A program made the position numbers and the translations under genes. Source: Xylocopa sonorina (taxonomy: Eukaryota > Arthropoda > Insecta > Hymenoptera > Apidae). Taken from it: a stretch of DNA of 64,000 bases. The DNA is taken from contig NC_135203.1 in assembly GCF_050948175.1 (NCBI RefSeq), positions 806,001 through 870,000 on the forward strand. The letters run 5' to 3'. The notes below the pieces were generated by a model that was given only the letters and a program-made list of their open reading frames with translations, had not been told where the DNA came from and searched no databases. Below are positions 13,914 through 26,383 of this stretch, piece after piece (positions within the stretch are counted from its first letter, which is position 1; every line of letters starts with the position of its first letter).

Positions 13914-16700
13914 ATATATATATATATAATTGCGATCGATTTCTTGCAGCAGAGAACTGTTTCTTGTAGTTTTGTTCGCGTTTTAGGCCAACAGAGCCGG
14001 CTAACAATAGTGATTTGACCAGACATTGTACATGCGCTGGTAATTCCTCGAATCGATCTTATGTCGATACACCACCGAGATATATGCACCGCTTTGCATA
14101 TATAATTCTTTTCAACTTCACCGCAGTTGAACTTCGTTTCCTTTAATTGTTTTGTCGAATTCCTCTTGGGCACATTGAATTAAAAATTGATGCAATACAA
14201 TGAACTTTCGCGCTATTTGTTCCTATGAAATAACTTTTTGCGCGGCATTACGGTTTAATAAAAATACCACCGTGGTTGACGAATGAATTTACTTTAGGCA
14301 AATGGAGCATTATGCAGTGACTTATGAAACCGAAGTTCGTACTGGAATTTTCTCTGCATAAATTGTATTATTTGATTTTTTATAATAAAATGGCTATTTT
14401 GATATTTGAATAAGTGGTGAAAAATACCACGTGAAAAGGTAGAATGGCGAGCAAAGCAGCCTCCTTTCTCATTTCTAAAACGCGAATATTTTATATCGGC
14501 GACGTGGATAACGTGAACGGTAACGCTAAATTAACTTTTTCGCGCGATAAAAGCCCGGGCTACTGTTCCGTACATAAACCCTATTATTCACCGTTTACCA
14601 TCCGAGCAATTTCGATTGATTGTACCGCAAAGTAGCTTCGTAATGAGATAAACGTATCATTGTTCCATTGGCATTGATTGTCGAAATCGTTGACGCAGAC
14701 GCGAATGGTAGAGATTTCAGTAATTGCAGTACAAATGTAAGAGACAAATGAACGTTTCCTCCCGCGAAAGGCAAATTGCTTTCGGTATAATTTTCTCGCC
14801 CCCGCACTTCCCTATTAATTAACATGACGATTTAACTCGTGCATAAATCTGCGTCAAACAAAAGCACAACAATGTGCAATGACATGTTTTAAACTGTACC
14901 ATTTATTAAATTATAAATATACATAGAGAAAATAAAAAACAATATGCTTCTTTCCTGCTACCAATTGCAATCGCTACACATTATATTACAAAACAAACGC
15001 CGTTCGACCTCGTTACGGCGTAGTCATGAGATACGTTCTGCAAGTCTTTGCACTTTGAATTATAATAATTTTGCCAACTATTTAAAGTGACTTATTTGAA
15101 ATTTACCTCGACTGCTATTTGTAAACAATTTTCTTTACTAATTATATTAGATATAGCTCTGAAACTTTATTATAATTTATATTTTGTTTCTTTTTTTTAT
15201 GTATTAATATCGAATCACAGTCAAATGCGCGCGTGTCACACAATGCGTACACACAATCAAGTATTTAATATTTCTGTCGCAATAAATGTAAATTTCTTTC
15301 CGTATTCCTTTGTGGTTTAATCAAAAGTTAAAATAGGAAATATTCGATCCGATTATTTGATTCTTCCTGAACAGGCATCGCTATCTATTTCAGTAATTAT
15401 AAAGGCAATCCATTGAAGCCCGAAGAATTGGTAATTGTTCATTATATTTTGTAAAATTCGCGAGGACCAATTGATCGAAAGTTTCTAGTAATGTGCGAAC
15501 TGCTGGCTCGTTTAACGAGTATTTTTTTTTAAGTACGTAACTCATCGCTAGAAATAACAGAAACAATTATGTACTCCAACAACGAAAACTTTGTAGAAGT
15601 AGAACATCACCATTTATTGAAATATTATTCACTCCATAAAGTTTTCGCTCGTTTGCTGAGATAACAAGACAAGATGTACCTCAGACAGTCTAAAACTCAG
15701 AGGCCGGTGAATCTGCATGAGAAGATAAATCGATTGGTGGTATTTTTTTATTACGAAGCTTTGTTTTTAATTAATCAGAATCAGTAATGAAATACTCTGT
15801 TATTAAAAAAAAATCGTTGATGAAAGAAGACGTTCGTTCTTCCGTAAAAATGTAGTTTTTGTCACATCGAATTGAACATTTTTGAAATTTTGTACTATTA
15901 ATAAGAATAAGTATAACGCAAAATATTTTACCAAAATCGATTTGAATATGCACAAATTGTTTTACTAGCGTAGGTTTCGATAAAAGGGGATATTGTCACC
16001 GACGATCTTAATAAAATTTGAAAAGCTGATTTTCAATAAGTGGAATCGATTGGTTTTCGCACAGCGTGTGAAAGGAACATTGACTCGTTCGATGCCTGTG
16101 AAACAATAACCATCGGGAATTTCATAACTACGAAAATATTACTCTGCTCTGTACAGGCGTCCCGATTTCGCAGCAGCGGGATAAACGAATTGACCTGTAA
16201 ATTTCTGCCGCGCTATCTATGAGAAAAATTGCTGCTCAAAATTCGTGCGCTGATAAAAAAAGGCGAAGGAAAATTACCCATCGAATTCGTGTCCGTCTGT
16301 TGAAAATTAATTCCTGTGCGATATTCTAACAAAAACTTGAGTCTATTTTCATGAAACTATAGAAAAAAACCAAGGATAGAATAAATAAATGATTCCCGAG
16401 GGCATAGTTGCTTGGTTCGACAAAGCGAAGTGAATTAAAATTTGTATTTTTACGTCCCGGTTGATAAATCGATCAAAAAAATCTCTCTGGAAAATCCCTC
16501 TGTAGTTGTACAGTGTATCTCGATGATGATACGTCAATCCTGAAATCGATGCTTCTGTTGGTTCCTTCGTTTCCGGTAGACGCCATTTTTCTCCACACCA
16601 AAGTTTCCTTTCGTTCTTACTGATGCTACAACGTGTAGTAATTAAAACAACTCTAATTAACGAGACGTTCACTTTTTGTTTTTTTTTGTCTCATTTTGTT
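13914..16700. other. Upstream region of Miple, no supported gene
   Basis: AT-rich DNA upstream of the Miple start codon. A 5' untranslated exon and promoter are expected here because the coding start sits directly behind a splice acceptor, but I could not place them. Confidence 0.4.
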
Positions 16701-16706
16701 CGCAGA

Positions 16707-19700
16707 ATGAAGCTGTGGTGGAGTTTGGCGCTGATCGGTGTCGCCCTGTTGATGATCGTCATCACGACGAGGGCGGAATCTGATCTCTGGGAGGACGACG
16801 ATAAAGAGGAGCTTCTTGTTCGAACCATTCGTGGTACTAAAGAACGAGGTATTAAGTTTAATTACCACTGGCGAACTGGACCACGATATTAGAATAAACG
16901 TAGATATTTATAAATTTCCCAAAATTATCATCGTTATTATAAAAGTGCAAAGAAATTAAATTTATAAAATGTATAAAAATGATGTAAGAAGTTGGAAACT
17001 AGATTTGAGTAAGATTATTGACTGAATAGATTGTACCCGTAGGCGTATCTTTGTAAGAAGTTTAATGATAAAGCAATACGTAGACGTGCTAAAATACTTG
17101 TTGAGATTTCCTCTTTTGAAAGACGGACGGATAGAAGTTTGTTCAAGAAATAATTTTGTGATGCGATCGGACCTTTCGACACGTCTGGCGAACTACAACT
17201 AAACTGAACAGGGAGAAGCCAAAAAAGAACTCTGTACATCATTCTCACCCTCACGTTCGTTTCGATTTTCTCCGTCTTTGGCACTCGCTTCGCTCAAGCT
17301 AACGCTATTAACACATTCGTATCAGGTGTATATGAAATATATTAATTAAAAAAATAATTAAAATATCTTTAGGTCATCTATAAAATGTCTTAGGGTGTTT
17401 AGAAAATTTTGTGAAAAATAGCCAGATGCGAATGTGTTAATTAAAAAAACTCATTTTGATCCTTTTAAAAATGCCGGACATCTTGGGTGATGTACACGAG
17501 ACGTTGAAATATAAAGGAACCTATTCTTTGGTAACTGCTCAAGATGGGAATGAAGAAGAAATCAGGGGACCCTTGATTTTTCTTTGCAGAAGAAATAGAA
17601 TCCATCCGAAGGCTTTTTCGCTTTGATTTTCGAGCTCCCCCCCCCCATCGAGATTTACTTTAGCAGCTTCGAAGCTCTTCGTTAAAAGTTTCACTGCGAA
17701 TCGAGTTCCGGAAGATCAATGGGTAGAATTGAAATCTGCGAAGTTTCGCGCAGAGTCCTTGACAGTTTCGCTCCACCAGATGAGAAACGATACTTAATAT
17801 CCGATAGGCAACTTTAAGTTTACAGGCGGTGTTCGAGCCGAGTTATTCACAGGGAAAGAGAGGGAGGGTCAGGGTAGCTTTGCGTCGCCCTTGCGTGGTG
17901 ATTGTCCTTGCGATTTCATGAAAAGGAAATAGGAGATAGTTCTGTTGGTGATGTTTCTTTAGAACTTACTTAGCATTGGTTTATCTCGCGAAAAGTTGGA
18001 AGTTACGCAATCACATCGAAAATTGAGTACTGAAATTGCCGTATACTTTAGACTAGTGTTTTTCAATTCGTAGAACACTGCTGCTCCACAAAGATTAAGT
18101 ACACGATTAAGAACTGTTTCAAATAAAAATATTAGAAAAAGAATGTTTTTTGTTTTCCCACAGTGACATTAAGCTTAAGGGTTATACATATATTGTACGA
18201 GTATAAAGAAAGAATTAAGGAAAAAAGGACTGATTATATCAAATGTTATGCAGTTCCACAGTGCTTTTCCATAATGGACTTAATCGCCTTTCTCTCGTTG
18301 CGTCCTTGAATTGGAAAAGGTTGGCGACCCCTGTTTCAAAGCTCACGATTTATCGTAAATGTACCACTGCAATAAAATATCGCAGTTTAGTATTTCCCCA
18401 CTTCAAAAAATTTGAGAATCACTGCTTTAGACACATTGGGAATTTATGTTATACTTTGGATTCTACGGATGTTTCAAGGGTATATCGAGTACTTGAAGGT
18501 ATCTTAGACAGTTTGACTCTTCAGATATTCTAAGGGGATACTAAGTATATACAAGAATATTGTATTAAACTTTTCAGCTACAATTTTGTGCATTTAAATA
18601 ATTAATATCTAGATTTGTTAGGAATTCAAACAACTAGAAATTTATTCGGGCCAGGCTCGAGCTTCCGTTTGGCCAACGGAGAATCAGCCAGAGATGGAAG
18701 GGTGGCTTTTCTTCGAGCCCCTTTTCAGAACAGAATGAGTCGCCGAAAGAAGGCCAGCCGCTGAAATTCCAAACTCAAGGATCACGTTCAATTACGGGTC
18801 GAGCCACGAAGCTCAACGCGACGCCTCTTGGTTAATGCGACTTCACCGTTGCCGCGTTCTTGTTTCCGCGGTGATTTTCTTGCTCGAGTTCCTGGCTGTT
18901 TTAGAGCTGCCCCGGGAATTCGATGCCGAGAAATATGTTGTACAAGTTGTAGGTCGTGTGTAGTAGTCTGGTTTTTCTTTGACGATGAGAAATGAAGCGT
19001 GGAGATTGGTCGAGGAAGTTGTAGATATATCAAGTAGAAAGAAGCTTTTAAATGTAAATTAAGATTTTCCAAAAATTATTTCTGTTTTTTGATACAAACA
19101 GATTTGATAATATTTACAGATGAAATAACTACAGCTTAATCGCATAAGTTTACTTTCGTCTTGTAATTAGAAAGTTTGTGGAATCGAATAATTATAGTTT
19201 TAAATCTAAGAACCAGTTAAGAGTACTGAATATTAAAAGTTCCTTGTGATCAAACATAATCAAATCTACAACTTTCAATATATATTCATTCTTCTTTCAT
19301 TTTACGAATTCGCAATTGCTAGACTCTCTGTACTCGCAGTGAAAAGGGAAGGTTGAAACCTTAGTCTGTAATTAAGTACCGTCCTGTTCGTTCGGAAACT
19401 TCTCTGTTCACTCGATCGGTCGTGCCAATCCAATTATCTCTATTGATGTTTTGTATCTGTTAACGCAGCATCCGGCAGCACTTCGTCGTGCAGATACGTG
19501 AAGGGTCAATGGTCGGAATGTGATTCAAAAACCAACACGCGGTCCCGCACGCTAAATCTTAAAAAGGGCGACAAGTCCTGTGAGCAGACCAAGACCATCC
19601 AGAAGAAATGCAAAAAAGGTAACGACACATCGATCCATTCTCGATTCACATTTGGAAAATCTGTTCAAAGGGATTCTCGCATTTTTAATCAAAGTTAAAT

Positions 19701-21880
19701 GTTTAACTGTAGGTAGTATCATTATTGCGTACGTAATCGTGTATTTGTTGCTTTTCAATTACTGAAAATACCTTTCTGCCAACCTCGTGCATTTGTTTAA
19801 TTTATAAATTTAATTTATAAGAATCTCTTTAATTAAACGATACACAGATAGTGCTGCTTTTCCAATTATAAAGAGCGCACGACATATCTTTCGCTAATTA
19901 ATACACACTTTAATTTGCTGAGAGTTTGAAAAGCAAACATAGTTCAGACAGAGCGAGACTTAATGTACCGGGCTAATTAGCGAAAATCCCGAGAACGTAT
20001 TAATTAATTGAATGAGGAGAACGCATTCTAGTTTGCCGATATCGATGATTTCTGGCAACGGTACAACACTGTGTCGCTACGAACGACACGCACGACAAAC
20101 TAAAACCAATTTAACGGCCTCTCATATAAAGTGCATCGAAACAAAAGCAAATTGTGGTTAAAAACTCGCTTAAGCTACGACATCAAATGCATACGACCAT
20201 TGAGAAAACATTTTAATTCAGTAGACACCGCCATTTCGTTCTCCTGTATCTCTTTCAATCGAATTAAACTCGCTACGACCGCGCAAATGTTTCAATTTTC
20301 CGCAATCAAGGCTTCTTTTTGGATCGTTGCACAACTTGATGCAAATAAATCCTTATATCTTTTCAACTATTGTTCTAATGAGCTTTTTACCGACCGAATG
20401 AAGATCGATTAATCGATTGTCGTGTGATGTAACGTAACACGATCTGCGCACCGCTGGTGTCATGAACAATAATTAATGGGGTCTTGTGTCGGTCTGATCA
20501 CAGCTTGCCGGTACGAGAAGGGTACGTGGAGCGAATGCGTGAATCAGCTGATGACCAGAGCGGACAATTTGAAGGCGAACAGCGATGCCTCCTGCGACAA
20601 AACGCGCCAACTAACCAAGAGGTGTAAACCGGAGACCAATACTAAGAAGTCCCCCAAAGGTATATTTGTTGCCATTGTTTTTCATCGCGTACACTAGCTA
20701 CTTATTTAAACCAAGAACTAGAATTTCTTCTAGAATTTTTCTAGGCTTAACTAAAATCAATGCATGATACTATCCAATGTAATTAATAATGTCTAAGAAG
20801 TAAGTTTTTCATTGACGTAAGACTTGATATTAAGAGAAGAATAAAATGCATTGACATTTTAATGAGAGACAAAACAATGCTACTGTTTGAGACTTCAGTG
20901 TTCTGCAAGTGCTGTGTACGGCAAGGTTGTACAGCAAATCATGGCACATTGAATAAGTAAAAATGGCAGGTTGCATCCTTGCGCCTATTCGTGGCTTATG
21001 GTTCAATATTTTCTACTGGATTTTTTAATAGCAGTTGATGGCATTTAGAAGAACGTAAAGCTCTTATTTTTCCCAATGGAGACCTTTATTTTTATATTCT
21101 TTTAAACAATACTCTTGTCATTGCATATTTACGCCATGCGTTTTCTTTGCATGCCTTATTTTTAATATCTACACATACATTATTCTTATTTTTCCATTAC
21201 ATACTCGTTTCATGGAAAATCTTTGCTTACATTTTTAATTGTTTGTGTTATATGTGTTATATATGGTGTAAGTGTCAGTGAAAGCATGAGTAAGATATAG
21301 TATGATTGAGACTGGCGTAAGTTTAAATGAACCAGACCCTAGCCCTATCTCTATGTTCCAACCCCGGCTGTGAACATAAAAAGGTAGAAAAGGTGCTCGA
21401 GTTGTATGGCGTATCTGAACAACTCACCTCTGAACAAAATTGGCGTATGGTAAAAGGTTGACCACCCCTGGTATACGAGGTTGTAAGTACTTGAGATTGA
21501 CGCTGGTCGCGGCAAGTTGCCTCATCGAGCACGCTTGACGATGGCATTGACAGAGTTAAAGATAGCTTATTGAAACTTCTTCATGTGGTCACGGACAATT
21601 GCAGCAATAAATGTTCCATATAAACGTTTGAATGGAAGGAACACGTGTCCAACGGGGACGTATTTTGCTACTCGTAATAATTCCTTTTCTCAATGAATTT
21701 TCAAATCACTTTTTCCCGCTTTACAAATAGAAAACAGTTAGATATGTCGCAATTCAAATTTCATGATACATCTATGGTAGAAAATATAACTTTCATATAT
21801 GGGTGAAGAAACATACATTTGATCATTTTTATTAAACTGTTTCAGGGGAACGAGCGACCAAGAAGTCGGGAAAACAGTAA
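16707..21880 (+). CDS. miple: Miple-like midkine/pleiotrophin growth factor (four coding exons)
   Basis: This gene encodes a secreted heparin-binding growth factor of the midkine/pleiotrophin family, called Miple in flies. Coding exons are 16707-16848 (or ending 16833), 19469-19618, 20504-20659 and 21846-21880, all joined in phase 1. The first gives a signal peptide (start MKLWWSLALIG, hydrophobic core, then TTRAES) followed by an acidic stretch. Exons two and three each encode one PTN/MK module with the hallmark CRY-x-KG-x-W-S-E-C motif and paired cysteines near QTKTIQKKCKK and TRQLTKRCK. The last exon gives the basic tail GERATKKSGKQ and a stop. The product is about 160 residues. The ATG lies two bases after a splice acceptor (cgcag), so an untranslated 5' exon must lie upstream. 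The end of exon one is ambiguous, since two phase-1 donors occur 15 bases apart. Family assignment is confident; orthology to miple1 or miple2 is not resolved. Confidence 0.9.
18054..18424. mobile_element. hAT-like non-autonomous element in Miple intron 1
   Basis: The 8-base sequence CTTTAGAC occurs directly at 18046-18053 and 18425-18432. The enclosed 371 bases begin TAGTGTTTTTCAA and end TTTGAGAATCACTG, which are imperfect inverted repeats of the CAGTG-TTCTCAA type. An 8-bp duplication and these termini are typical of hAT transposons. There is no transposase frame, so it is a MITE-like copy. The interior has the phrase GGTTGGCGACCCCTG seen in many insect hAT derivatives. Confidence 0.82.
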
Positions 21881-24150
21881 GGTCGGGTAAAACAAGTGAT
21901 AATTGTCGACCAATCACTCAAGGTAGTGTACGGCAATCTGTTCCAACAACAGGCAACGAAAACACAATCTTGTCTTTTTCCATGTGAAACTTTAATTTTC
22001 AAACAAATACTACCTAGCGTGAACGTATAAAATAAAGCGAGAACGTGAGACGAAACGTTTCGGATTTTAAAATATTGACAGTGATTGTAATTGAAGAAGG
22101 AATCTGTCAGATGCGATCGTGAATTTGACTTTCGAACGTTATTGTCGGTATACGCCCGATAGTCGATAATAATTATCGATCGTACATGTCGGCTGTTTTC
22201 AGAATTACTTCCATTATGTGTGGCCAAATGTCATTAATTGCGATGCGAATGTAATAGAACGCATTGCTGGATCTGATAATGTTTTCCTTAGCAGTTCTGC
22301 CGACTCTGAAGTTACTGTATTCCAATCTCCACGTATGAGCATTACAAATCGTATTCTCGATACAATAGCATACTAAACTTGCGAAAGATCAAGTAGATCC
22401 TTGGTATGCAAACAGTTTTATGACCTAAGCATTTAATAAATTGCATACATATCATTTGAAGAATATGTGAGTTAAGAAAACGTAATTGAACTGTATTTAT
22501 ATTGCTTTTCAATAAATAATTTCTTTGTCTTTCCTTTTTGTTTTGTAAAGTTGTAATTTTTTTTATTATGCTATACTATTGTGTCGATGATAAACGATTT
22601 GAGGTATAATAATTATATTGCTATATGCCGTGGTGAACCTCTAGTTTCAAGAATCGACACAAAACGACTGCCGTTGAGATTCTTCGCGAAACAATATTCT
22701 TACTAGAATATACATCGTTACGAATCCATACGAGTTTTAAAAGTTATACGATTATCAATTATAGCGAGCATAGAAATCCCCGATTAGAAGTAGTTCGTCT
22801 TCCGTTTGAAATACGTCGAACGATTTAAGGAAGATAGAAAAAAAAGCAGACGATCGTACGATCTCCAGGTTTTTTAAGATGCCCATTGACTTTGTCTTCC
22901 TCTAAACGAAAGAATAAAAGAAGGCGTCGATGGGCGAGTGTTCAGCTCGTCGAGTCCCTTGATATTATTCTTTTCTACGTATCCTCTTACGTGCACGATT
23001 GTTTTAAGCTGACTCTCAGTTCGGTTCTTTCATTAATAGTATTTACACTTAAAACCAGGTACAATGTTTGTGGATAGAGATTGTATCCTCTCGATTGACA
23101 CATAGAGAGATAATATACAGTGTTCGATGTTAACTATGTCTTATACAACTAATGGTTTCCAGACTTCTCGGACGTTTTCATTTCTGTTAGAATGTAATTG
23201 AGCTTCTAGCTGTTTGTATTTGCAAACTTAATTACGCAATATAACGATAAAGATGACACATAAACAACATATAAAGTATAGTAAAGAACATACATTGGAA
23301 GGTATTCTTTGAGGAAACCGTCGCGTCCTTAAGTTTGGGAATCAGTGTCTTACATAATAAGCACGATTTGATGATAATTACTACCATTTGTCCGATATGT
23401 ATTAATGATTCTTCTTGACAAGACGTAACTTTTACATTAAATGAAGCGTCGGTATATACAGTCGTTACATGTATCTCGTATTATCTCCGAATGAAAACGA
23501 AGAGAAAAAAAAGAAAAAAAAAGACTTAATAATAACGAAAGCCAAATGAGCATAAAAATCAAATTAACATAACGCAAAAGTCTCAAGCATCTCGTAGATC
23601 CGGGAATGGCTAATTGACTAAATTAGAACTCGTCCCTACGAGGTGTTCCATTGAAACTATAGAAATCAAACCTTTCCCTTCTTAAATACAATATTGTATT
23701 TGTTTTTATGTCTAGATGTATTCAAAAATTCGATGAGAAAAAAGTCAGCTGATACAGGTAATGATGCTGGGTATATACGGAGTATATGCATAAGAAGAAA
23801 TACGTTCAGGGCGGACACATAATATACAGATTGATAGTGTTGATCGGATATCAATGATCGTAGATTAGACTACATATGTACATCATATCATCATTATTCA
23901 TTACAAAAAAAGAAAGAAAACTGAAGAAAAACGAATCTGTCGATAGAATAAGGATAGCATTATCTACGATTTCTTTTCTTCTATGGTTTCTTCCAATTGA
24001 TTATCATTAAGCATCTACTAATACGTAATTAAATAACATGCTTCACCTCTCCTTGTGTAAAACTCAATGGAAGTTCTCCATGTTTTAAAAGCATTGTAAC
24101 ATAGCATAATAACAATAGAGAAAGTACGCTAATGTTTAGAGTTTAAATCG
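21881..24150. other. Miple 3' side and intergenic DNA
   Basis: The Miple 3' untranslated region must begin here. The minus-strand frame 21832-22227 overlaps the Miple last exon in antisense and shows no family features. I see nothing else supportable. Confidence 0.4.
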
Positions 24151-24157
24151 TTCTTAA

Positions 24158-24200
24158 ACGCGCATGCGCGTACACGTGAGTTGAGGCATCATGGCGGAGA
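24158..24200. promoter_or_regulatory. NRF1-type palindrome, E-box and ATGGCGG cluster, possible bidirectional promoter
   Basis: Around 24160 the sequence CGCGCATGCGCG matches the palindromic NRF1 (fly Ewg) consensus. A CACGTG E-box follows a few bases later, then CATCATGGCGG resembling a YY1/start-codon element. A short frame begins at that ATG (MAEKAYFRLTNFDPSLYLQH, about 37 codons), and on the other strand a short frame near 24095 ends at a plausible GAG|GTGAAG donor. Neither could be linked to further exons. The motif cluster is seen directly; the promoter role is inferred. Confidence 0.35.
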
Positions 24201-24319
24201 AAGCTTACTTTCGACTAACGAATTTCGATCCATCATTGTACTTGCAACACAATCAAAAGTCTTTCCAAGGACGTCATCAATCGGTTGATTATACCATTTA
24301 AAGATCTTCTAATCATTGC

Positions 24320-25270
24320 GTACCAATGTTGATAAGTTACGCTCGATATCAAAATTAAAATCAAATTGTATCAAATATATCAAATTTTGCTCGTCTTATT
24401 TTTACATGATTACTGCGAACGAGTTTGAATCGAATCAAAAAACGGGAAATTACCGGTTAATTAAAGAAGGTGAGAGAAGCAGAAAGATTGTTCTTGATCA
24501 AGGAAGTTGAAATTTCAGTTACCTGGGCAAGCATGAGTGAAATCCATATTTCCTAAACTAAACATCTCGTAGCTCGTGAAAAGTCATTGTCAGTGGTGTT
24601 TGTTTACAAACTGACGTTATAACTGAACGCAAAAATTGTATAATGTAATATCTACTTATTAAATAATTGTGTAACCGTTACACATGTAATAAAAATCCAA
24701 TGTTGTCAATAAAACTAAATATTATATATAAAATGGTGAATAAATTTAAATTGTTTTAATGAACAATAATCGCATTATTAAATAACGACAACTATAATAA
24801 AGTGTACGCGTGTGTTATGTAAATATCAGCATTTTTTATTTATATGAAAAAGATATAAAAATTACAAAAGTTTGTAGATAAAAGTGTCATTATACAAGTA
24901 TCGTTAGTTTCTAAAAAATTGGACGGGTACAGATCCTTAAATTTTTTTTCAATACAGTACTTTCATGCTAATTTTGTATCACGAAACATGTTCCAATTGA
25001 ACTTGTCAAGTAGAGAAATTATTGCTGAACAATTATTGATAAACTAGTGCATTTCCTACACTCTCAATTTGTTTCGGGAAAGAACAAAATAATAAATTAA
25101 TTTTCATGACTCAAAATTTTGTTGAAAATACAATAATGCGTATAAATGGACAGAAAGTTGTTAATATTTTTTACGCTATGTATAAAAGGTAACATATAAA
25201 AGACACCTGGAAATTGAATTTCAAGGTACTTGATTACATTTACCTGCAAATATTATATATGTTCAAACAA
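24320..25270. other. AT-rich intergenic DNA
   Basis: Very AT-rich sequence with no exon or element I can support. Confidence 0.4.
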
Positions 25271-25275
25271 TTGGT

Positions 25276-25371
25276 TTAACCCTTAAACTGCATAGTACAA
25301 TTAATGATATAGAAAGTGAATAATCCCAATAATCATGCATCTTTAGAATGTCTTTAAGTCGTAAGGGTTAA
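25276..25371. mobile_element. 96-bp TTAA-ended MITE candidate
   Basis: It starts TTAACCCTTAAACTG and ends CGTAAGGGTTAA, giving an inverted terminal repeat of about 10 bases bounded by TTAA. TTAA is the target of piggyBac-type transposases. It resembles the larger TTAA-ended copies at 40053 and 52474 only at the tips, so common origin is an inference. Confidence 0.5.
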
Positions 25372-25920
25372 GGAATAACTTGTAGAAAAATAATTCTTAG
25401 ATCTAAAGTATCATCCCAATATACGAAGCATGTTTCTACATGTTAAAGTAAGTTTTGATTTAGTCTAAATATTTCCCTCACATGAAACAGATCTATAACG
25501 TGATGTGAAAATATACGGTGATATCTACTTAATTAATTTCACGCCATGGAGACTGAAAGATTTCGTGAATAGGCTTTTTCTTCCCATTCCTGGTCAGTCG
25601 GTAGCGTTGTGTGCCGCACTTTGCAAATACGCGAACCATATTTCAATAAGACTATTATTACACAAACGACAAACAGCGTTAAACAGGTAGTCGCTGGCCA
25701 AAATATATGTAGTCCCATCTTGGACTTTTATTCTTATGTTACTTCTTTAATATAACGTCTAACCCTGTCTACTTTGCACAGCTGTTACTTTTCACCTTTA
25801 GCTAGACAAGAAATAAGTTTGCACGACTGCAAAACTGTTGTGATGTTTTTAACTCAAATATTAATACTTTTCTAAGATTGTGTGTCTTTATATATATGAT
25901 ATATCGAAACTAATGCTTGG

Positions 25921-26383
25921 CTAAATTTCGCTCTCACGTTTTTGCATTTCCATGTATTCTTGTGTTTGTGGCGCAGTTGTGTAGGATTTGGGATTATGAT
26001 ACTGTAAAACTTCTCGTTTATCTTGGGGCTGAAGCACAAGCCCTGATTCCAATTCGCTCAAGTCTAAGGGTGGCGTTTTATGTGGCAATACTGTCCACAA
26101 TGGTTGTATCCACCTGTTTCCTAATTCAATAGGGATAATTATATGAATGACTGACATTCAAGATAAAAATAAAGTATTATAATCATAGTTTACCAGTATG
26201 AGGACTGCACCAATAATTTCGATAACTGGAACACAAACAAAATCCAATGTTTAAAATGCACAGGAGTGTGAGTATCATAGAACAGATACCAACGGTGATG
26301 TAAAACGGTGTGAAATCACTATATTCGTGCTTCACGAAAAAGGGATTCTTCAGGTAATCCTCTCGCTCGTCTAAAATGGACAT
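25921..26383 (-). CDS. Small single-pass membrane protein, function unknown
   Basis: Two coding exons, 26383-26194 and 26120-25921, join in phase 1 (donor ACTG|GTAAAC, acceptor GAATTAG) into an uninterrupted 129-residue product. It begins MSILDEREDYLKNPFFVKHE. One strongly hydrophobic segment of about 25 residues follows (about 30-54), including GICSMILTLLCILNIG and a Cys-rich edge. The rest is a polar, probably cytoplasmic tail with PPLDLSELESG and a Gln/Glu-rich end (QTQEYMEMQKRESEI). A good acceptor (ctttttcag) lies 30 bases upstream of the ATG and the frame stays open to it, so an upstream exon could extend the protein; a 5' untranslated exon ending CTGAAG|GTATGC near 27016 is a candidate. 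Splicing and frame agreement make the gene convincing, but I do not recognise the family. Confidence 0.75.

Noticed and set aside
21400..21480. Possible hAT end (GGTTGACCACCCCTG) downstream of Miple exon 3
   Set aside because: Only one end is visible, and the 8 bases beyond it (GTATACGA) have no matching direct repeat nearby, so no element could be delimited.
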